Shown here: piece by piece, positions 61,358 through 64,000 of the stretch | Layout of the letters: each line of letters opens with the position of its first letter | Position numbering within the stretch: position 1 is the stretch's first letter | Assembly: GCA_963698015.1 (NCBI GenBank) | Contig: OY969109.1 | Location: 1,488,001-1,552,000, forward strand | DNA: 64,000 nucleotides | Direction: 5' to 3' | Source of the DNA: VAXT01 sp963698015 | GTDB taxonomy: Bacteria > Actinomycetota > Thermoleophilia > Gaiellales > Gaiellaceae | The notes under the pieces: model-generated | Database searches by the model: none | Told to the model about the DNA's origin: nothing | The model's input: only the letters and a program-made list of their open reading frames with translations | Program-made: the position numbers and the translations under genes

Positions 61358-62058
61358 TGACCGTCCGAGCGGTGCTCTTCGACGTCGACTTCACGCTCGT
61401 GAAGCCCGGGCCGGATCTCGGGCCGGAGGGGTACCAGGCGCTCGGTAGGCGTTTCGGGCTCGAGCTCGATCCGAGTCGGTACGCGGAGGCGCGTGCCGCG
61501 GCGGTCGCGGCCGTGGAGCGACATCCAGAGCTCGATCACGACGAGGAGGTCTGGGTGCTCTTCACCGAGCGGATCGTCCGGGGGATGGGAGGGGACTCTG
61601 ATCGAGCCTACGAGGCGGCTGTGGAGATGACACGGGCCTGGGAGCACGCCGAGAACTTCGAGCTGTACGAGGACACGCTGCCCGTGCTGGGCGCGCTTCG
61701 AGAGTACGGGCTCAAGATCGGGCTCGTCTCGAACACGGGACGCGATCTGGCCGCGTTCGTGGCTCACCATGCGCTCGACGTGGATGCGGCGGTCGGGTCT
61801 GGCGCGCACGGGAAGACGAAGCCGCACCCGGCGATTTTCCTGTCGGCGCTCGGCGAGCTGGGCGTTCGCGCCGAGGATGCTGCGATGGTCGGTGACTCGC
61901 CGGAGGACGACATCGAGGGGGCTCGCGCGCTCGGCATGCGGGCGTTCCTCGTCGACCGCGAGGGCCGCTTCCCGGAGGCGGTAGGCATGTTGCCGGATCT
62001 CTTCGCCTTGCCGGCCGCGCTCGGTCTAGCGGCAGACTCGTTGGCCGGCGGCGAGTAG
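61354..62058 (+). CDS. HAD superfamily hydrolase
   Basis: A 234-residue haloacid-dehalogenase-fold phosphatase. Motif I is LFDVDFTLV (nucleophile D10, acid/base D12), motif II is VSNTGRD, motif III KTKPHPAIF and motif IV VGDSPEDDIEGARA. A helical C1 cap lies at about 18-95. The GTG at 61354 overlaps the kinase stop; an ATG follows directly. The coupling suggests a pathway with the kinase and the nitrilase, perhaps phosphorylating and dephosphorylating small metabolites; that is inference. Confidence 0.9.
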   Translation: MMTVRAVLFDVDFTLVKPGPDLGPEGYQALGRRFGLELDPSRYAEARAAAVAAVERHPELDHDEEVWVLFTERIVRGMGGDSDRAYEAAVEMTRAWEHAENFELYEDTLPVLGALREYGLKIGLVSNTGRDLAAFVAHHALDVDAAVGSGAHGKTKPHPAIFLSALGELGVRAEDAAMVGDSPEDDIEGARALGMRAFLVDREGRFPEAVGMLPDLFALPAALGLAADSLAGGE

Positions 62059-62175
62059 AGCGAAGCCCCAGACCTGGATCGTGCAGGTCGGCGAGCTTGC
62101 TCAGCCTCTTCGAAAAGTCGAGGCGGCCGTGTTACCCGACTGCCCCGGGATTAGCCGTACAGGACGTCTCCCGAC

Positions 62176-63393
62176 TCAGGACGTCCGGCCGGCGAGGACC
62201 GAGGCCCACGAAGTCAGCGGCGATACCTCGCCGCCGCGGCCGTTGAGCGCGCGATACCCGAGGGCGTGCTCGGCCTGCATCATCTTGTGCACCTGCGTGG
62301 TGCCCTCGTAGATGATCGGCGCCCGCGCGTTCCGGAAGTAGCGCTCGATCCCGTATTCGGCCGAGTAGCCGTAGGCCCCGTGCACCTGGATCGCCAGATG
62401 CGCCGCCCGGAAGGCCGACTCGGTCGCGTGCCACTTCGCGAGTGACGTCTCCCGCGTGTTCCGCCTTCCCTCGTTCTTGAGCCACGCCGCCTGCATGACG
62501 AGCAGCTTCGACGTCTCGTAGCCGAGCACCATCTCGGCGATCATGTCCTGCACGAACTGGTACTCGCCGATCGGCTTGCCGAACGTCTGCCGCTCGCGCG
62601 CGTACTCGACCGACCGCTCGAGACAGGCGCGGATCACACCGCATGCGCCCGCAGCGACCGTGAAGCGCCCCTGGTCGAGCCCGTACATCGCGATCTCGAA
62701 GCCCTGGCCCTCCTCGCCGAGGAGGTTCTCGGCCGGCACCTCGACGTTCTCGAAGAACAGCTCGCCCGTCGAGCCGGCCCACACGCCGAGCTTGTGCTCG
62801 GTGTCCGTCGCCGTGAACCCGGGCATCCCCTTCTCGAGCAGGAACGCAGAGATGCCCTTGTGCTTCGCGGACGGGTCCGTCTTGGCGAAGACGAGCGCGT
62901 GGTCGGCGACGGTCGCGTACGAGATCCAGTTCTTCGAGCCGTTGAGGACGTAGACGTCGCCTTCGCGCCGGGCGGTCGACTTCATCGAGGCGACGTCCGA
63001 GCCCGCGGCCGGTTCGGTCAGCCCGAAGCATGCAAGCTTCTCGCCACGTGCCTGCGGCGCGAGCCAACGCTGCTTCTGCTCCTCGCTCCCGTAGCGCAGG
63101 AGGGCGAGCGAGTTCAGGCCGACGTGGACCGAGATCAGCGTGCGGAACGCAGCCTCGCCGCGCTCGATCTCCTCGCACGACAGCGCCTCGGCCACGAAGT
63201 CGAGCCCCGCCCCGCCGTACTCCTCGGGGATCACGATCCCGAGCAGGCCCAGCTCGGCCATGCCCTCGATCACTTCGAGGTCCAGGTGGTGGTTGATGTC
63301 GTTCTCGATCGCGTTCGGAAGCACGCGGGCGTCCACGAAATCGCGAACCGTCTCCTGGATCAGGCGCTGCTCGTCTGTGAGCTCGAAGTCCAT
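62176..63393 (-). CDS. Acyl-CoA dehydrogenase
   Basis: A 405-residue FAD-dependent acyl-CoA dehydrogenase for the first step of fatty-acid or branched-chain acyl-CoA oxidation. Signatures are CFGLTEPAAGSDVASM, FFENVEVPAENLLGEEGQGF and the C-terminal QVHGAYGYSAEYGIERYFRN with the catalytic Glu in IIYEGTTQ. The start is the ATG at 63393, 7 nt behind TAGACT. A 117-nt gap without genes separates it from the convergent HAD gene. Confidence 0.93.
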   Translation of the reverse strand: MDFELTDEQRLIQETVRDFVDARVLPNAIENDINHHLDLEVIEGMAELGLLGIVIPEEYGGAGLDFVAEALSCEEIERGEAAFRTLISVHVGLNSLALLRYGSEEQKQRWLAPQARGEKLACFGLTEPAAGSDVASMKSTARREGDVYVLNGSKNWISYATVADHALVFAKTDPSAKHKGISAFLLEKGMPGFTATDTEHKLGVWAGSTGELFFENVEVPAENLLGEEGQGFEIAMYGLDQGRFTVAAGACGVIRACLERSVEYARERQTFGKPIGEYQFVQDMIAEMVLGYETSKLLVMQAAWLKNEGRRNTRETSLAKWHATESAFRAAHLAIQVHGAYGYSAEYGIERYFRNARAPIIYEGTTQVHKMMQAEHALGYRALNGRGGEVSPLTSWASVLAGRTS

Positions 63394-63446
63394 TCGCGTG
63401 AGTCTATGCGTCGAGCGGATACCATCGATTCGCAGGCCGAGCACCG

Positions 63447-64000
63447 ATGGCGATCGCCGAAGAGTCGACTGCAAGCGGGATCTCGTTCGCTCTCACCGAC
63501 GAGCAGAGCGACCTGCGGGCGCTGGCGCACGAGTTCGCCGAAAAGGAGATCCGCCCGGTCGCCGCCGAGTACGACGAGCACCAGACGCACCCGGCCGACG
63601 TCATCGTGAAGGCGCACGAGGTCGGCCTGATGAACGTCCACATCCCGCAGGCGCTCGGTGGCCCCGGCCTCTCGATCTTCGACGGGATCCTGATCGGCGA
63701 GGAGCTCTCGTGGGGCTGCTCCGGAATCGCGGTCTCGCTCGTCGCGAACACGCTCGGCTCGGCGCCGGTCCTGCTCGCCGGCACCGACGAGCAGAAGCGG
63801 GCCTGGCTGCCTCCGCTGCTCGAGGAGCCGCTCCTCTGCTCGTTCGCGCTCACCGAGCCGAACGCCGGCTCCGACGTCTCCGGCATCCAGACGACCGCCG
63901 AGCGACACGGCGACGAGTACGTGCTCAACGGTTCCAAGATGTTCATCTCGAACGCCGGGCACGCGGCGTGGATCGTCGTCTTCGCCTCGACCGACAGGAG
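63447..64000 (+). CDS. Acyl-CoA dehydrogenase, N-terminal part (cut by window end)
   Basis: The open frame from ATG 63447 runs to the last base without a stop (184 codons). FALTDEQSDLRALAHEFAEK is the N-terminal helix pair, and CSFALTEPNAGSDVSGIQTT the FAD/substrate signature. It is divergent from, and distantly paralogous to, the dehydrogenase at 62176-63393. The catalytic C-terminal domain lies beyond the window. Confidence 0.92.
   Translation, partial: MAIAEESTASGISFALTDEQSDLRALAHEFAEKEIRPVAAEYDEHQTHPADVIVKAHEVGLMNVHIPQALGGPGLSIFDGILIGEELSWGCSGIAVSLVANTLGSAPVLLAGTDEQKRAWLPPLLEEPLLCSFALTEPNAGSDVSGIQTTAERHGDEYVLNGSKMFISNAGHAAWIVVFASTDR

Overview
The window is a high-GC (very GC-rich third positions) bacterial chromosome segment, built around one uninterrupted arrangement of the rpmG-secE-nusG, rplKAJL-rpoBC, str, S10, spc and alpha gene clusters. 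Features pointing to an actinobacterium are GTG/TTG starts, zinc-bearing S4, S14, L33 and L36 forms, an EF-Tu with a GHIDHGKT loop, -10 boxes such as TAGGCT, a stand-alone Ku, and many start codons placed 6-8 nt behind a -10 box (leaderless pattern). Together with the long beta-prime insertion and the acidic tails on ribosomal proteins, my inference is a deep-branching, Thermoleophilia-like actinobacterium. That placement is not proven by the sequence alone.

Layout. 0.1-8.4 kb: a GST-like gene, then a leftward block of hyuA-hyuB (hydantoinase/oxoprolinase-like), one ABC ATPase and four ABC-2 permeases that form two duplicated A+B pairs. 8.4-12.7 kb: a HhH-GPD DNA glycosylase, azlC-azlD, an MMPL transporter and a tiny zinc-ribbon gene on the other strand. 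12.7-16.3 kb: tRNA-Met, rpmG, secE, nusG, rplK, rplA, rplJ, rplL. 16.8-25.0 kb: rpoB and rpoC. 25.2-26.4 kb: a GGDEF gene on the opposite strand, bounded on one side by REP-like palindromes, that separates rpoC from rpsL. 26.6-46.9 kb: rpsL, rpsG, fusA, tuf and a nearly complete S10-spc-alpha series through secY, adk, map, rpmJ, rpsM, rpsK, rpsD, rpoA, rplQ. infA is not at its usual place before rpmJ. 46.9-64 kb: housekeeping and accessory genes: truA, ligA, a PBP4-type carboxypeptidase, an orphan response regulator, two divergent PcsB-like coiled-coil cell-wall proteins with different catalytic ends, an acyl-CoA ligase, ku, a small HTH-like protein, a Nif3-like protein, ssb, tRNA-Pro with a decayed duplicate, a nitrilase, a kinase of the APH fold, a HAD hydrolase and two divergent acyl-CoA dehydrogenases (the last cut by the window edge).

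How it works together. The core is the transcription/translation factory: beta, beta-prime and alpha of RNA polymerase, NusG, EF-G, EF-Tu, most ribosomal proteins and the Sec channel (SecE, SecY). Genes are packed with 1-8 nt overlaps (ATGA, GTGA, TAATG), implying translational coupling. The most unusual points are large A/E/P-rich extensions on several ribosomal proteins (above all S17), three families of short intergenic hairpin repeats (one copy overlaps the rplD start codon, another lies inside a permease reading frame), overlapping divergent leaderless promoters, and a half-copy of tRNA-Pro. I found no CRISPR array, no insertion sequence and no complete mobile element.
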